From: a virus
Reading direction: 5' to 3' (one strand)
IMG/VR virus record: IMGVR_UViG_3300025012_000058
Coordinates: 1 to 64,000 of that record
DNA: 64,000 nucleotides
Shown here piece after piece: positions 23,551 to 31,899 of this stretch. A program made the position numbers and the translations under genes. The notes under the pieces are model-generated. The model did no database searches and was not told where the DNA came from. It saw only the letters and a list, made by a program, of their open reading frames with translations. Positions within the stretch are counted from its first letter, which is position 1, and the number at the start of each line of letters is the position of its first letter.

Positions 23551-23904
23551 ATGAATCTGGGTAGTCCTCAACAGTATGAGCCTATTGTATTAGTCAATAG
23601 GTATGATGTCACAAAAGCCCCTTTAAATCTTCGATACAAGTTACAAGCTCATTTAAATTATTCTATTCAGATAGTTTGTACTGGTCTAGATAAGGCTGAT
23701 GCTGTCGTAAAAGTTCAACAGTCAAATGACCCTGATTTAGGGTTTGATGACCATCCCACTTTTAGTTGGAGTCCTGGAGTAGGCTCAAGCTCTCACAGTT
23801 TTGTGTCAACAGTGCCTCTTGGGACTGCTTGGTTGAATGTAAATTTAGTGAAAGGGACAAATACGACTGGTACTGTAACAGTTATTCTTCAAATAAATAA
23901 ATAG
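23551..23904 (+). CDS. virion-type beta-rich protein
   Basis: 117 residues with an alternating polar/hydrophobic pattern typical of a beta sandwich (S-I-Q-I-V-C-T-G-L, S-H-S-F-V-S-T-V, A-W-L-N-V-N-L-V-K-G, G-T-V-T-V-I-L-Q-I). Such small proteins before fibre genes are often fibre, collar or decoration subunits. No family is recognised. Confidence 0.55.
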   Translation: MNLGSPQQYEPIVLVNRYDVTKAPLNLRYKLQAHLNYSIQIVCTGLDKADAVVKVQQSNDPDLGFDDHPTFSWSPGVGSSSHSFVSTVPLGTAWLNVNLVKGTNTTGTVTVILQINK

Positions 23905-23906
23905 AA

Positions 23907-24143
23907 ATGGGATCAATAACTTATTACCCAATTTCATATACGGGTACATCTCCTATTCAGACTGAGCCTTTTATAGCAGGAGCTGGAGATACAACTTTTA
24001 CCCCAACATTGTTTATCTTGAATACAACATGTCTGGTGTTTGTTAATGGGGCTTACCAGAGTTGGGGGTGGTCAATTGTAGCTGGTTCAATTGTTTTTGC
24101 TGTTGGTTTAGTAGCTGGTTCAGAAGTGTTAATTATTAATTAG
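23907..24143 (+). CDS. small fibre-associated protein
   Basis: 78 residues. The C-terminal part (L-V-F-V-N-G-A-Y-Q-S-W-G-W, then I-V-F-A-V-G-L-V-A-G-S-E-V-L-I-I) matches a beta motif common in tail-fibre proteins, where V-F-V-N-G is followed by a hydrophobic strand and a G-S/D-x-V turn. It could be a fibre accessory or adaptor. Two bases after the preceding stop. Confidence 0.55.
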   Translation: MGSITYYPISYTGTSPIQTEPFIAGAGDTTFTPTLFILNTTCLVFVNGAYQSWGWSIVAGSIVFAVGLVAGSEVLIIN

Positions 24144-24150
24144 AGAAACA

Positions 24151-26208
24151 ATGAAGAAGATGTTATTTGTATTGTTGTTATTTTTGTCAATAACAGTTTG
24201 TTCTCAGATAAGAACTACTGTGATTTCAGTCCCAGATGCAGTAACAACTTTTAAAGTAGCTTTTCCAGCTGGAACTCAAGTATGTCAAGAAGATATAGGT
24301 GTTATATATGAGTTGACAGCTTATACAGTTGGGACTAAGACTTTAACTACAGCGACTAAACGAGTTTTATCATCTGGTCCAGAAGTCGATCCAATATGGA
24401 AAGCTGATACAGCAAATGTCCCCAGACTAGGGACACAAAATATATTTACCAAATATAACGAATTTCAAGGTAATAATCTATTCTCCGATTCCGCAACATT
24501 TCAAAGTAAAATTTGTTTGGGAACAGATTTGAATGGCTATAGGTCGTCAATATATGACGATGGAACATTACAACTATGGAGGACTGGAGTTATAAAAAGC
24601 TCTTATGTTTATGTAGACACAAATTATGTAGGACTATATACGCAGAATTATGGAATCACTGTGAACGATACCTCTTCAATGATTTCTAACCCGACACCAA
24701 TACAGATGACAGGTGATGTGTTATTTAATAATAAAACTGTTCATTTAGACTCAATAAGTCTAATAGGAGGAAGTCTTCAAGACAGCATATATGTATATTC
24801 TGACGGGAATTTACATATAGACAAATATGATGGTGCAGGAACAAATGGAACCATTACGGGTAATGGTGCATGGGTGTTGGAGTCAAATACAACCGCAATT
24901 ACTGGTGCTTTGTTTCAGAGTTCATTGTCTATTAACGCAGGAGAGACCTATATGTTGGCAAAAAAAAATTATGCCGGCACTGAATATAGGCAGAACAAAC
25001 TAACAAGCAACATAAATGGTTTTATTTTTAACACGTCAACTAAAACAACATCAGTAGATGGATTAGTTGGTGATACATTAGGTAATGTTACTGTTGCTAC
25101 AGAATTAAGATCTAATAGATTAAACACAAACATAAATGACACTATGGAGTTTGTTGATGATGCTATATTTGACAGTACGGTAACAGTGAATGGAAATTTT
25201 TATGCAGGAAATTCTACAGATGACACAACAAATGTGTCAGGAGATATAAAAATTGCTGGAAAAACGGCAGTAGGGGCAACAACGTACTTTCATCAACTAA
25301 ATATTAACAGCAACCTTGCAACTAATTTAAACTCGATTTGTATTTATGACGGAGATATAAACAAAAATACTTCTTCGGCAGCTCAGCAAAGAGATACTGC
25401 CGCATTTTATATATATAAAACACTTTTAGGAAAAACAATTTTTGGCGCAAAATCTGTTCTCGGCGCAAATCTTTTTAGTATGGATTCTGTTGGAACGTGG
25501 AGAATAGGTGGTGGTACAAACGTAACGTCATATGTTAGTACATTAAATGTAACAAAAAGCAGTACAGGAGGAGCTATTGCAGCGGTATACACTGGCTCAA
25601 GCTCATCTACCGCAGGCGGAGAAATAATTATAGCACAAGACGATAATGTAAACACGTCAGTTGGAGACATGTTTGCAAAACTTACTTTAAAGGCCGCTCG
25701 ACAAGCTGGTGGAGGATTGTATGCTGGCGCAATGATAGCGGCAATTGCGGCTGAAACATTTGCAAATAGCAAATATGGGTCAAATCTATATTTTTACACA
25801 GTACCCATAAATACAGCCTCTCTACTGCCGGAATTTATAATTTATAATTCCGGCATTATTTCTCAAACATATAATTTATATGAATCAGATTCTTTAAAGT
25901 TACAAAGAGAATCTTCAAGTTTAGCAGATGGTGGAACAATAACATTAGCTACAGGACAAAGTGGTTATGGCACATTATATGTTGATAGCGCTGGGTTTAG
26001 AAAAATATTAATTTATTTTTCTTTTCAAGACGATGGAACAACATGGTTAGATGCTTCATATAATACTGGCAGTGGCTGGACAACTGCTGCAACAACGGAT
26101 ACACCTGGGAATGTATGTGTTTATGATGCCGGTGCGGGTGTAGCAATTAAAATAAATTTAAATTATCGGACAGGAGTTAGACTTAATGTAAATTATGCAA
26201 CGAATTAA
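24151..26208 (+). CDS. tail-fibre-like protein with export signal, mosaic
   Basis: 685 residues. The N-terminus is a signal peptide (M-K-K-M-L-F-V-L-L-L-F-L-S-I-T-V-C-S), unexpected for a virion fibre. Residues ~20-75 have native phage-like codons. From about base 24,400 onward the composition turns CpG-richer, while the protein becomes repetitive and Thr/Ser/Asn-rich (S-D-S-A-T-F, D-T-S-S-M, S-S-S-S-T-A-G-G), as in trimeric beta-helical fibres. This suggests replacement of the receptor-binding part. The stop overlaps the next ATG. Confidence 0.6.
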   Translation: MKKMLFVLLLFLSITVCSQIRTTVISVPDAVTTFKVAFPAGTQVCQEDIGVIYELTAYTVGTKTLTTATKRVLSSGPEVDPIWKADTANVPRLGTQNIFTKYNEFQGNNLFSDSATFQSKICLGTDLNGYRSSIYDDGTLQLWRTGVIKSSYVYVDTNYVGLYTQNYGITVNDTSSMISNPTPIQMTGDVLFNNKTVHLDSISLIGGSLQDSIYVYSDGNLHIDKYDGAGTNGTITGNGAWVLESNTTAITGALFQSSLSINAGETYMLAKKNYAGTEYRQNKLTSNINGFIFNTSTKTTSVDGLVGDTLGNVTVATELRSNRLNTNINDTMEFVDDAIFDSTVTVNGNFYAGNSTDDTTNVSGDIKIAGKTAVGATTYFHQLNINSNLATNLNSICIYDGDINKNTSSAAQQRDTAAFYIYKTLLGKTIFGAKSVLGANLFSMDSVGTWRIGGGTNVTSYVSTLNVTKSSTGGAIAAVYTGSSSSTAGGEIIIAQDDNVNTSVGDMFAKLTLKAARQAGGGLYAGAMIAAIAAETFANSKYGSNLYFYTVPINTASLLPEFIIYNSGIISQTYNLYESDSLKLQRESSSLADGGTITLATGQSGYGTLYVDSAGFRKILIYFSFQDDGTTWLDASYNTGSGWTTAATTDTPGNVCVYDAGAGVAIKINLNYRTGVRLNVNYATN

Positions 26209-27326
26209 TGAGACAATTATTATTTATATTATTAGTGTGTTATTCTTTCTCTTGTAAAGGTCAAATGGTAATAGATGGGTCAGTTTCTTACAACCCAGAA
26301 TCTATAACAACAAATACTGGAATAACAATATCTGGAAATCCTACAATAGTAGGATACGGCGATTCAAATACAAAACATTATTCTTCAGAACCAAGTATAA
26401 CCGTAGAAGGATGGGAGCCATATTCAGATGGCTATATGAATGTGTTGATGGGTGGTTATCCTTTTTTTTATGGTTCAACTATCGTTAATTCTGGCACTCC
26501 TGGAATGACATCCACTACAGCAATCACTAACTTTACTACAAAAGTTAGAGCATATTCTCCTAGAATTGTTGTGATGGGATTTGGAACTAATGACCTGGGT
26601 GTTGTTAGCTACAATACTTATATAACTAACATGGGCATATTGATAGATTCGATATTATCAATACAAGCACAGCCTGTTTTGTTAAACATACCGTGGCGGG
26701 AAAACGCAAATGCAAGTACGTTGGCGCAATTTAATGCGGGTTTAGATAGCATTGTTATAGCAAATAATTTGTCTGAATTATTAGATGTTTACACGGTAAC
26801 AAATAGTACCCCTATTTATAATTTGATGGAAACCGGATTACCGGGCAACGAGAAAAGACATTGGACATATTTTATTAGTAATTATATTTCTCACAAATTT
26901 AAAGAAACATGGACAGTATATACAAGTTTAGATACGGCCGATTATATAACTACATTTAATTCTGGAAATATATTAACAACATTTAATTCAATATATGACA
27001 CTACCGGAGTGTCTGAATATTTTAAGTCTTACCATATTGGGCACTATGTTAGTGTTAATGGAGATTCTATAAAAAATGATTTTGAAACATTTTTAGTGCC
27101 AAAAGATAGCACAATTGGTATTTCTTTTTTAGGGAAATTATGTATAGGATTTTATACACTATCCGCAAGTACTACGGTAGTGGTATCGGGAACAATTAAT
27201 AGAAGTTGGCTGATGAATACAGCTACAACCTGCAATCAAAGACAATCAATAATGAGCGATAAAGTTGAAATTATTTTTCTAACACCAAATAAAGATATTA
27301 GAATAAGAACAATTAGCAAAGAATAA
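26208..27326 (+). CDS. SGNH-type esterase, probable lipoprotein
   Basis: 372 residues with an N-terminal signal ending S-F-S-C-K-G (Cys16 may be lipidated). SGNH blocks are visible: V-G-Y-G-D-S-N-T (Ser53), V-N-S-G-T-P-G-M (Gly96), and G-F-G-T-N-D-L (Asn128). A histidine at 218 (N-E-K-R-H-W) sits where block V is expected, but the usual D-x-x-H aspartate is absent. Such enzymes remove acyl groups from glycans. Next to a fibre it may act on surface polysaccharide. The C-terminal ~130 residues look like a separate beta domain. CpG-rich block. Confidence 0.78.
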   Translation: MRQLLFILLVCYSFSCKGQMVIDGSVSYNPESITTNTGITISGNPTIVGYGDSNTKHYSSEPSITVEGWEPYSDGYMNVLMGGYPFFYGSTIVNSGTPGMTSTTAITNFTTKVRAYSPRIVVMGFGTNDLGVVSYNTYITNMGILIDSILSIQAQPVLLNIPWRENANASTLAQFNAGLDSIVIANNLSELLDVYTVTNSTPIYNLMETGLPGNEKRHWTYFISNYISHKFKETWTVYTSLDTADYITTFNSGNILTTFNSIYDTTGVSEYFKSYHIGHYVSVNGDSIKNDFETFLVPKDSTIGISFLGKLCIGFYTLSASTTVVVSGTINRSWLMNTATTCNQRQSIMSDKVEIIFLTPNKDIRIRTISKE

Positions 27327-27442
27327 TGAGACAAATATTATTTATATTATTAATATTATTATTGTTAAGTAATACTGTATTTTATTCAGATACAGACGAT
27401 ATAACAGTAAAAACACTTACACTGTTTGGAATGGGAATGTAA
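27326..27442 (+). CDS. short signal-peptide ORF, 38 aa
   Basis: ATG 27326 shares the A of the upstream TAA and ends at TAA 27440-27442. The product is a hydrophobic signal (M-R-Q-I-L-F-I-L-L-I-L-L-L-L-S), then D-T-D-D-I-T-V-K-T-L-T-L-F-G-M-G-M. The first residues parallel those of the SGNH gene (M-R-Q-L-L-F-I-L-L-V). It looks like the 5' remnant of a third exported protein, or a small exported peptide. Confidence 0.45.
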   Translation: MRQILFILLILLLLSNTVFYSDTDDITVKTLTLFGMGM

Positions 27443-27452
27443 AATTTTAGAT

Positions 27453-27872
27453 ATGAAACTATTAAACAATAAGTTCACATTAGCTGTAATAGGCACAATT
27501 ATAGGAGGTGTTGTTACATGGCTTGTAATAGGTATGTTAACTTCATATAAAGACCGCGAAGCAAATATTGATTCTATTCCAAACGTAAAACAAAAGGTCG
27601 AAAATCTGGAGCAATTTCACATAAGCAACAAGGCAGAAATAGCAGAAGCCCGCAAGTCATTGCAACAACAAATTGACACCCTGCGGGATAAATCCTTAAC
27701 AACTAATGGCAACTTTAATGAATTCCTCGAAACGTATAAGCAAGACCAGAAGATGAACAGAATTATACTTATTGAAATTTGTAAAACACAAAAAGAATTA
27801 AGTAAGTTGATTCCAATTCTCGATAATTTAAAAACCGTTAATAATAATCAAACATCAAATAATCTTAAGTAA
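27453..27872 (+). CDS. membrane-anchored coiled-coil protein
   Basis: I chose ATG 27453 over an in-frame ATG at 27435. 139 residues: one membrane helix (F-T-L-A-V-I-G-T-I-I-G-G-V-V-T-W-L-V) near the N-terminus, then a long coiled coil with K-V-E-N-L-E-Q and Q-Q-I-D-T-L-R-D. The layout matches inner-membrane spanins or holin-linked proteins, and the next gene is lysis-like, but homology is not visible. It shares the CpG-rich composition. Confidence 0.55.
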   Translation: MKLLNNKFTLAVIGTIIGGVVTWLVIGMLTSYKDREANIDSIPNVKQKVENLEQFHISNKAEIAEARKSLQQQIDTLRDKSLTTNGNFNEFLETYKQDQKMNRIILIEICKTQKELSKLIPILDNLKTVNNNQTSNNLK

Positions 27873-27874
27873 AG

Positions 27875-27898
27875 TTTGAAGAATTTTTAATATCTTTA
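27875..27898 (+). promoter_or_regulatory. candidate promoter, class 2
   Basis: TTTG (27875-27878), 12-bp spacer with AAGAATTTTTAA, TATCTTTA (27891-27898), only 4 bases before the ATG at 27903. If transcription starts about 6-7 bases after the box, the message would be leaderless or nearly so. This is the native DNA just after the foreign block. Confidence 0.5.
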
Positions 27899-27902
27899 TG
27901 CC

Positions 27903-28316
27903 ATGAGAGTAATTATAATTCGTACTTATCTAGAGAAGGAGACTGTAGGTCATCTTTCTGTTATTGATGATTGTAAAGAAGAGGTTTATACTTGTCATAC
28001 AGTTGAGCTCCCGAATAAGGATAACCAGAGAAATATTAGTTGTATTCTTGAAGGTATTTACGATGTCCAGAAAGAAAAGCCAAATGCTCACTTCAAGTAT
28101 GTTCACTTTAGTATATTGAATGTGCCAAATAGATCAGGGATAATGATACACATTACCAATTATGTTTCTCAGTTAAGAGGTTGTATTGCTCCTGGAAGAG
28201 ACTTAGTTGATATGAATGGTGATCGCTTACCAGATGTTAATTATTCAAATGTAGTAATGAAAGAGTTAGCCAAGTTACTTCCAGATAAGTTTAAGTTAGA
28301 GATTAAATCAAAATAA
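27903..28316 (+). CDS. DUF5675 family protein
   Basis: 137 residues matching the DUF5675 pattern: Y-T-C-H-T-V-E-L-P, D-N-Q-R-N-I-S-C-I, E-G-I-Y-D-V, H-F ... V-P-N-R-S-G-I-M-I-H, and L-R-G-C-I-A-P-G. The family is frequent in phages of Bacteroidota and often lies among lysis genes; conserved His and Cys residues suggest peptidoglycan-related enzymology, but the activity is not established. The preceding gene is a membrane coiled-coil protein. Confidence 0.75.
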   Translation: MRVIIIRTYLEKETVGHLSVIDDCKEEVYTCHTVELPNKDNQRNISCILEGIYDVQKEKPNAHFKYVHFSILNVPNRSGIMIHITNYVSQLRGCIAPGRDLVDMNGDRLPDVNYSNVVMKELAKLLPDKFKLEIKSK

Positions 28317-28319
28317 AGA

Positions 28320-30080
28320 ATGGGTTTGTTCACTTTGTTTCATTATTCAGATTCTCAGCTTCAACGTTATAAAGAACTTGAAGATCAGATAGTTATTGTG
28401 AAAGCAGAAGCTGGAAAAGAGTTTGAGTTGTTTACTACATTTCAGAAGAATTGTCAAGATAGGCTAAGAGTAATTTTTTTACAGTTAGAGAAGGCAAAGT
28501 CACTGGAATTGGTTGAAACTAGAGAATTTATTCAGAAAGGTTATAGATCAGCTTGGTCAAAGTATTTACAAAAGATTTCTAGTCTTAGAGTTAGCCTCCA
28601 GAAGACACAAGAAGCACAAGTCAGTTTATTGAAGCACAAGTCAGTTCGTAGTTATGTGTCTTTTAAGAATGAAGATCAGACTGAGTTAAAGAAAGCTATA
28701 AACTCTCTTGTTCTTGGTTATTCAGCTAATCAAATTGAAAGAGAAGAGTTCTCAAAGGGATTCTCCAGAGTGTTATCTCTGGATATTGAAAATCCGGGAA
28801 TAATAGACTATTTTGGTGTAATTTTAGAGAAGGCAGAAAAGAGAGCTCTATTCCAGGACTTTATTGATGTTATCAAGGAAGCTATTGGTAAAGGTAAGAA
28901 GAAGACTAAATATGCTGATGGTATTATCTTCAATGATAAAGGAGAAATACTTTTTCTTCGAAGAAAGCCAGATGCTGAATTTGCCCCTTATGAATATGGT
29001 CTTCCTGGAGGGCATGTTGATTTTGGTGAAAATCCACAAGATGCAGTTAAGAGAGAGATTAGTGAAGAGTGTGGTGTTACAGTAAAGACTTGTGAACTAA
29101 AAGAAAGATATGAAGATGACAAAGTAATCATCTTCTATTTCCAGTGTACTCTTCAAGAGCCCTATGAAGTTGTTTTAACTAGAGATGAACACTTTAATTA
29201 TGAATGGCTATCTCATGAAGTCCGTCAGACAAAGTCTTTGATATCTAACTTGAATGACAATCTTAATAGAATTTATGGAATTGAAGGCAAGAGAGATTTT
29301 GAGAAAGCAGAAGTAGAGAGAGTTGATGATGACATCTTGAAGCCTTTTACTGAAGAACAGATAGCCAAGAAGTATGAAATTACTGAAGAAGAAGCTAAAA
29401 TTTTTCTAGATGAAGGCAAGAAAGTAGAAAAAGAACATACTAAGAATAAAGAAGTGGCTAGAACAATAGCCTCTCATCATATTTACAAAGAGTCAAAAGA
29501 CTATTACCCGGAACTTAAGAAGCTGGAAGATAAGTTTAAGGAAGATGGGATTGAGAAAGCTATGTCAGATGTTTTATTATCTGTTGAAGATAGTGATGAT
29601 GAAGAGCAAATAATTGAAAAAGCTGGAAGAGTATTTAGTAAACTAACAAAGAATATGACTGTAAATAAGAAAGGTTTTTTGCAGACTGTATATCGGTCCC
29701 ATCCAAATCAGAGTAGTGTTACTAACTCTAACAGGATGAAAGTTAATCAAAAGGTTAAGACTGGTGGTGACAGTGAAATGGATGTTGATACTTTTGTGAA
29801 GAAGTTTGGACATAGAGTTCATTATACAGTAAAACAACACCCAGAAACAAAAAAGACCTATACTTATATGGGTGGTGAAGATAAGAAGGGTGGAGTAGTA
29901 AGAGAGATTCAACTTAAACCATTTACTCTTTCTCATGAGTTTGATGAAGATACCATGGAGCATTTAAGATCTTATGCTGATGGTAAAGAGATTTCAAAAG
30001 AAGAAGGGATTAACCATGAAAAAGAGCTGAAACAAATGGGTTTCAAATTAATTAGAGAACGAGAACAATCAGAAGAATAA
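28320..30080 (+). CDS. multidomain protein: Nudix hydrolase plus DUF5661
   Basis: 586 residues. Residues 1-190 are mostly helical coil. Residues 195-330 are a Nudix domain whose box is complete: Gly231, Glu237, then R-E-I-S-E-E-C-G-V at 245-253 (GX5EX7REUXEEXGU). Residues ~370-430 (V-A-R-T-I-A-S-H-H-I ... D-Y-Y-P-E-L-K-K-L) resemble DUF5661. A later segment (L-T-K-N-M-T ... K-G-F-L-Q-T-V-Y-R) matches a module of the 9617 protein. Nudix enzymes cut nucleoside diphosphate-X compounds such as ADP-ribose. Location next to the protease suggests a head-borne enzyme. Confidence 0.75.
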   Translation: MGLFTLFHYSDSQLQRYKELEDQIVIVKAEAGKEFELFTTFQKNCQDRLRVIFLQLEKAKSLELVETREFIQKGYRSAWSKYLQKISSLRVSLQKTQEAQVSLLKHKSVRSYVSFKNEDQTELKKAINSLVLGYSANQIEREEFSKGFSRVLSLDIENPGIIDYFGVILEKAEKRALFQDFIDVIKEAIGKGKKKTKYADGIIFNDKGEILFLRRKPDAEFAPYEYGLPGGHVDFGENPQDAVKREISEECGVTVKTCELKERYEDDKVIIFYFQCTLQEPYEVVLTRDEHFNYEWLSHEVRQTKSLISNLNDNLNRIYGIEGKRDFEKAEVERVDDDILKPFTEEQIAKKYEITEEEAKIFLDEGKKVEKEHTKNKEVARTIASHHIYKESKDYYPELKKLEDKFKEDGIEKAMSDVLLSVEDSDDEEQIIEKAGRVFSKLTKNMTVNKKGFLQTVYRSHPNQSSVTNSNRMKVNQKVKTGGDSEMDVDTFVKKFGHRVHYTVKQHPETKKTYTYMGGEDKKGGVVREIQLKPFTLSHEFDEDTMEHLRSYADGKEISKEEGINHEKELKQMGFKLIREREQSEE

Positions 30081-30085
30081 AAGAT

Positions 30086-31282
30086 ATGAACCAAAAAAGA
30101 ATTAATTTCTTTATCCCATTAGAGATAGAGAAGTCAGCAGATGAAAAGGGCAAAAAGAAGATGCTTGTCAAAGGTGTTGCTTCTACTAAAGATAAGGATA
30201 CTGATGATGAAGAACTTGATACTTCAGGGTTTGATCTATCTTATCTAAATAGATATGGTTTTTTAAATTGGCATCACCAAGCTAAAGGTACTCCAGCAGC
30301 CGTTATTGGTGAGCCTACAAAAGCTGAACTGACTCCAAAGGGTTTGTACATCGAAGGTGAACTTTATGCTGATTCAAAGCTTGCAAAGGAAGTCTATCAG
30401 TTAGCTGAACTCTTGGAAAAGTCAGGTTCAACAAGACATCTTGGTTTTTCTATTGAAGGTAATGTAGTAGAAAGAGGTTCAAAAGATGAGAAACATCCAG
30501 ACTTTAAAAAGATTCTTAAGTCACAAATCACGGGAGTAGCCATAACTCACATGCCAAAGAATAACAATACTCTCCTTTCCATTATGAAGGGGCAGGCTGA
30601 GAACCTTTACGAAGAAGTTGAGTTTGAAGTTATTGAAAAGGGTCAGAAGGGTGAAACAAATCTTATTATTGATATCACAGATGATTTATTAGATCAAAGA
30701 ATTACTGTTGATAAAGATCTGAATCTGAAGATCGAAAAAGCTGGTGAAGGTAGTAGAGGTGGGAAAATCATCGGCCATACAAAATCTGGTAAACCTATAT
30801 ACAGTAGTACTGTTAATTATCATGATTTACATAAAAACTTCACTGCTAAAGATCATGAAGATGCTAAACAGCATCATTTAGGTGTAGCTAAAAAACATTT
30901 TCAGGAAGCTGAGGAGCATGAGAAGAGATCTGAAGACAAGACTTTGAGCAGTGAACAAAGAAAAGAACATGAAGTGAAAATGAATGAATCATCTAAACTT
31001 TCAGGTGTACATAGTAGTCTAGCTGACTATCATCGTTCAGAAAAATTTAAGGCACCAGAAAAAGAGATAGAAAAATCTATTGATACATCAAATGCTGGAG
31101 CCATAATTCGTGAAGATCTAGAACATGCAGTTCACATCTCTCCAGAGGAGAAGAAGAAAAAAGAACAAGCAATCTGTACTATTACTAAGGCATTCACATC
31201 TGGTCAGATTGATGAAAGAGAATTTGAGAATATAAAAAGACAGTTAATTGAAAAGAGAAAGAGTAATAACCAAAATCAATAA
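30086..31282 (+). CDS. prohead protease, S78-like
   Basis: 398 residues. The first ~190 form a capsid maturation protease: G-V-A-S-T-K-D-K-D-T-D-D near 30-41, catalytic-type His in N-W-H-H-Q (63-64), and Ser122 in L-G-F-S-I-E-G. The I-T-G-V-A-I-T-H-M-P segment follows. The rest is a long extension including G-G-K-I-I-G-H-T-K-S-G-K-P-I-Y and a His/Glu-rich helix, ending with an A-F-T-S-G-Q-I-D module shared with other head proteins. It probably cleaves scaffold and prohead cargo. Scaffold and major capsid genes lie downstream. Confidence 0.82.
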   Translation: MNQKRINFFIPLEIEKSADEKGKKKMLVKGVASTKDKDTDDEELDTSGFDLSYLNRYGFLNWHHQAKGTPAAVIGEPTKAELTPKGLYIEGELYADSKLAKEVYQLAELLEKSGSTRHLGFSIEGNVVERGSKDEKHPDFKKILKSQITGVAITHMPKNNNTLLSIMKGQAENLYEEVEFEVIEKGQKGETNLIIDITDDLLDQRITVDKDLNLKIEKAGEGSRGGKIIGHTKSGKPIYSSTVNYHDLHKNFTAKDHEDAKQHHLGVAKKHFQEAEEHEKRSEDKTLSSEQRKEHEVKMNESSKLSGVHSSLADYHRSEKFKAPEKEIEKSIDTSNAGAIIREDLEHAVHISPEEKKKKEQAICTITKAFTSGQIDEREFENIKRQLIEKRKSNNQNQ

Positions 31283-31284
31283 TT

Positions 31285-31896
31285 ATGAAAAAGTTCTTAA
31301 TGTTTTTAGTATTAAGTGTGATGTTTATTATGACAGGAGTGTCAGCAGAGAAGTTAAATGATCGAAATGGAGATCTAACTCTCAAACCTTTACATCAAAC
31401 TGAATTGATTGTTCAAGATAGCTTACATCAGCTTCAAGTCTGCCCAGATGTAGTAGAGGTGATGAAAGATTCACTCCAAGTAACTACAACATCTCTGGAG
31501 ATTGCCAGAGTAAGAACTAGTCAACTTCAAGAGTTTAAAGAGTTAGTACTTGGTGGTCTGACTCCAGCAACATATTGGGCTGGATTCCTTTTCTGCTTTA
31601 TCGGGATGTTTATAAGATGGGGTATCAAGACTAGAAAGTCAGTAAAGAATAATCTTACAACCCCAAGTAAGTTTAAATTTTGGTTTTGGGTAAAAGATAA
31701 CTTAAAAGACAAGATTCTCCAAGCTCTCTTTGTCTTTGCAGTAATATTTATCTGTTTAAGATTCCCTTATGAGTTATTGGGTTGGACATTCTCAATGGTG
31801 ATGTGTTTAGGAGTAGGTTTATTGTTTGACTGGGTTGTTGATATGATTGACAACTGGAAACCCATAAGAAAGATTGATGCTAATGCTAAGATTTAA
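31285..31896 (+). CDS. multi-pass membrane protein with signal
   Basis: 203 residues. An N-terminal hydrophobic signal (F-L-M-F-L-V-L-S-V-M-F-I-M-T-G-V-S-A) is followed by a ~65-residue polar part and then three membrane segments (G-L-T-P-A-T-Y-W-A-G-F-L-F-C-F-I-G, I-L-Q-A-L-F-V-F-A-V-I-F-I-C-L, W-T-F-S-M-V-M-C-L-G-V-G-L-L-F). It could be a holin-like or tail-associated membrane protein. Its context is between the protease and a mobile endonuclease. Confidence 0.6.
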   Translation: MKKFLMFLVLSVMFIMTGVSAEKLNDRNGDLTLKPLHQTELIVQDSLHQLQVCPDVVEVMKDSLQVTTTSLEIARVRTSQLQEFKELVLGGLTPATYWAGFLFCFIGMFIRWGIKTRKSVKNNLTTPSKFKFWFWVKDNLKDKILQALFVFAVIFICLRFPYELLGWTFSMVMCLGVGLLFDWVVDMIDNWKPIRKIDANAKI

Positions 31897-31899
31897 AAG

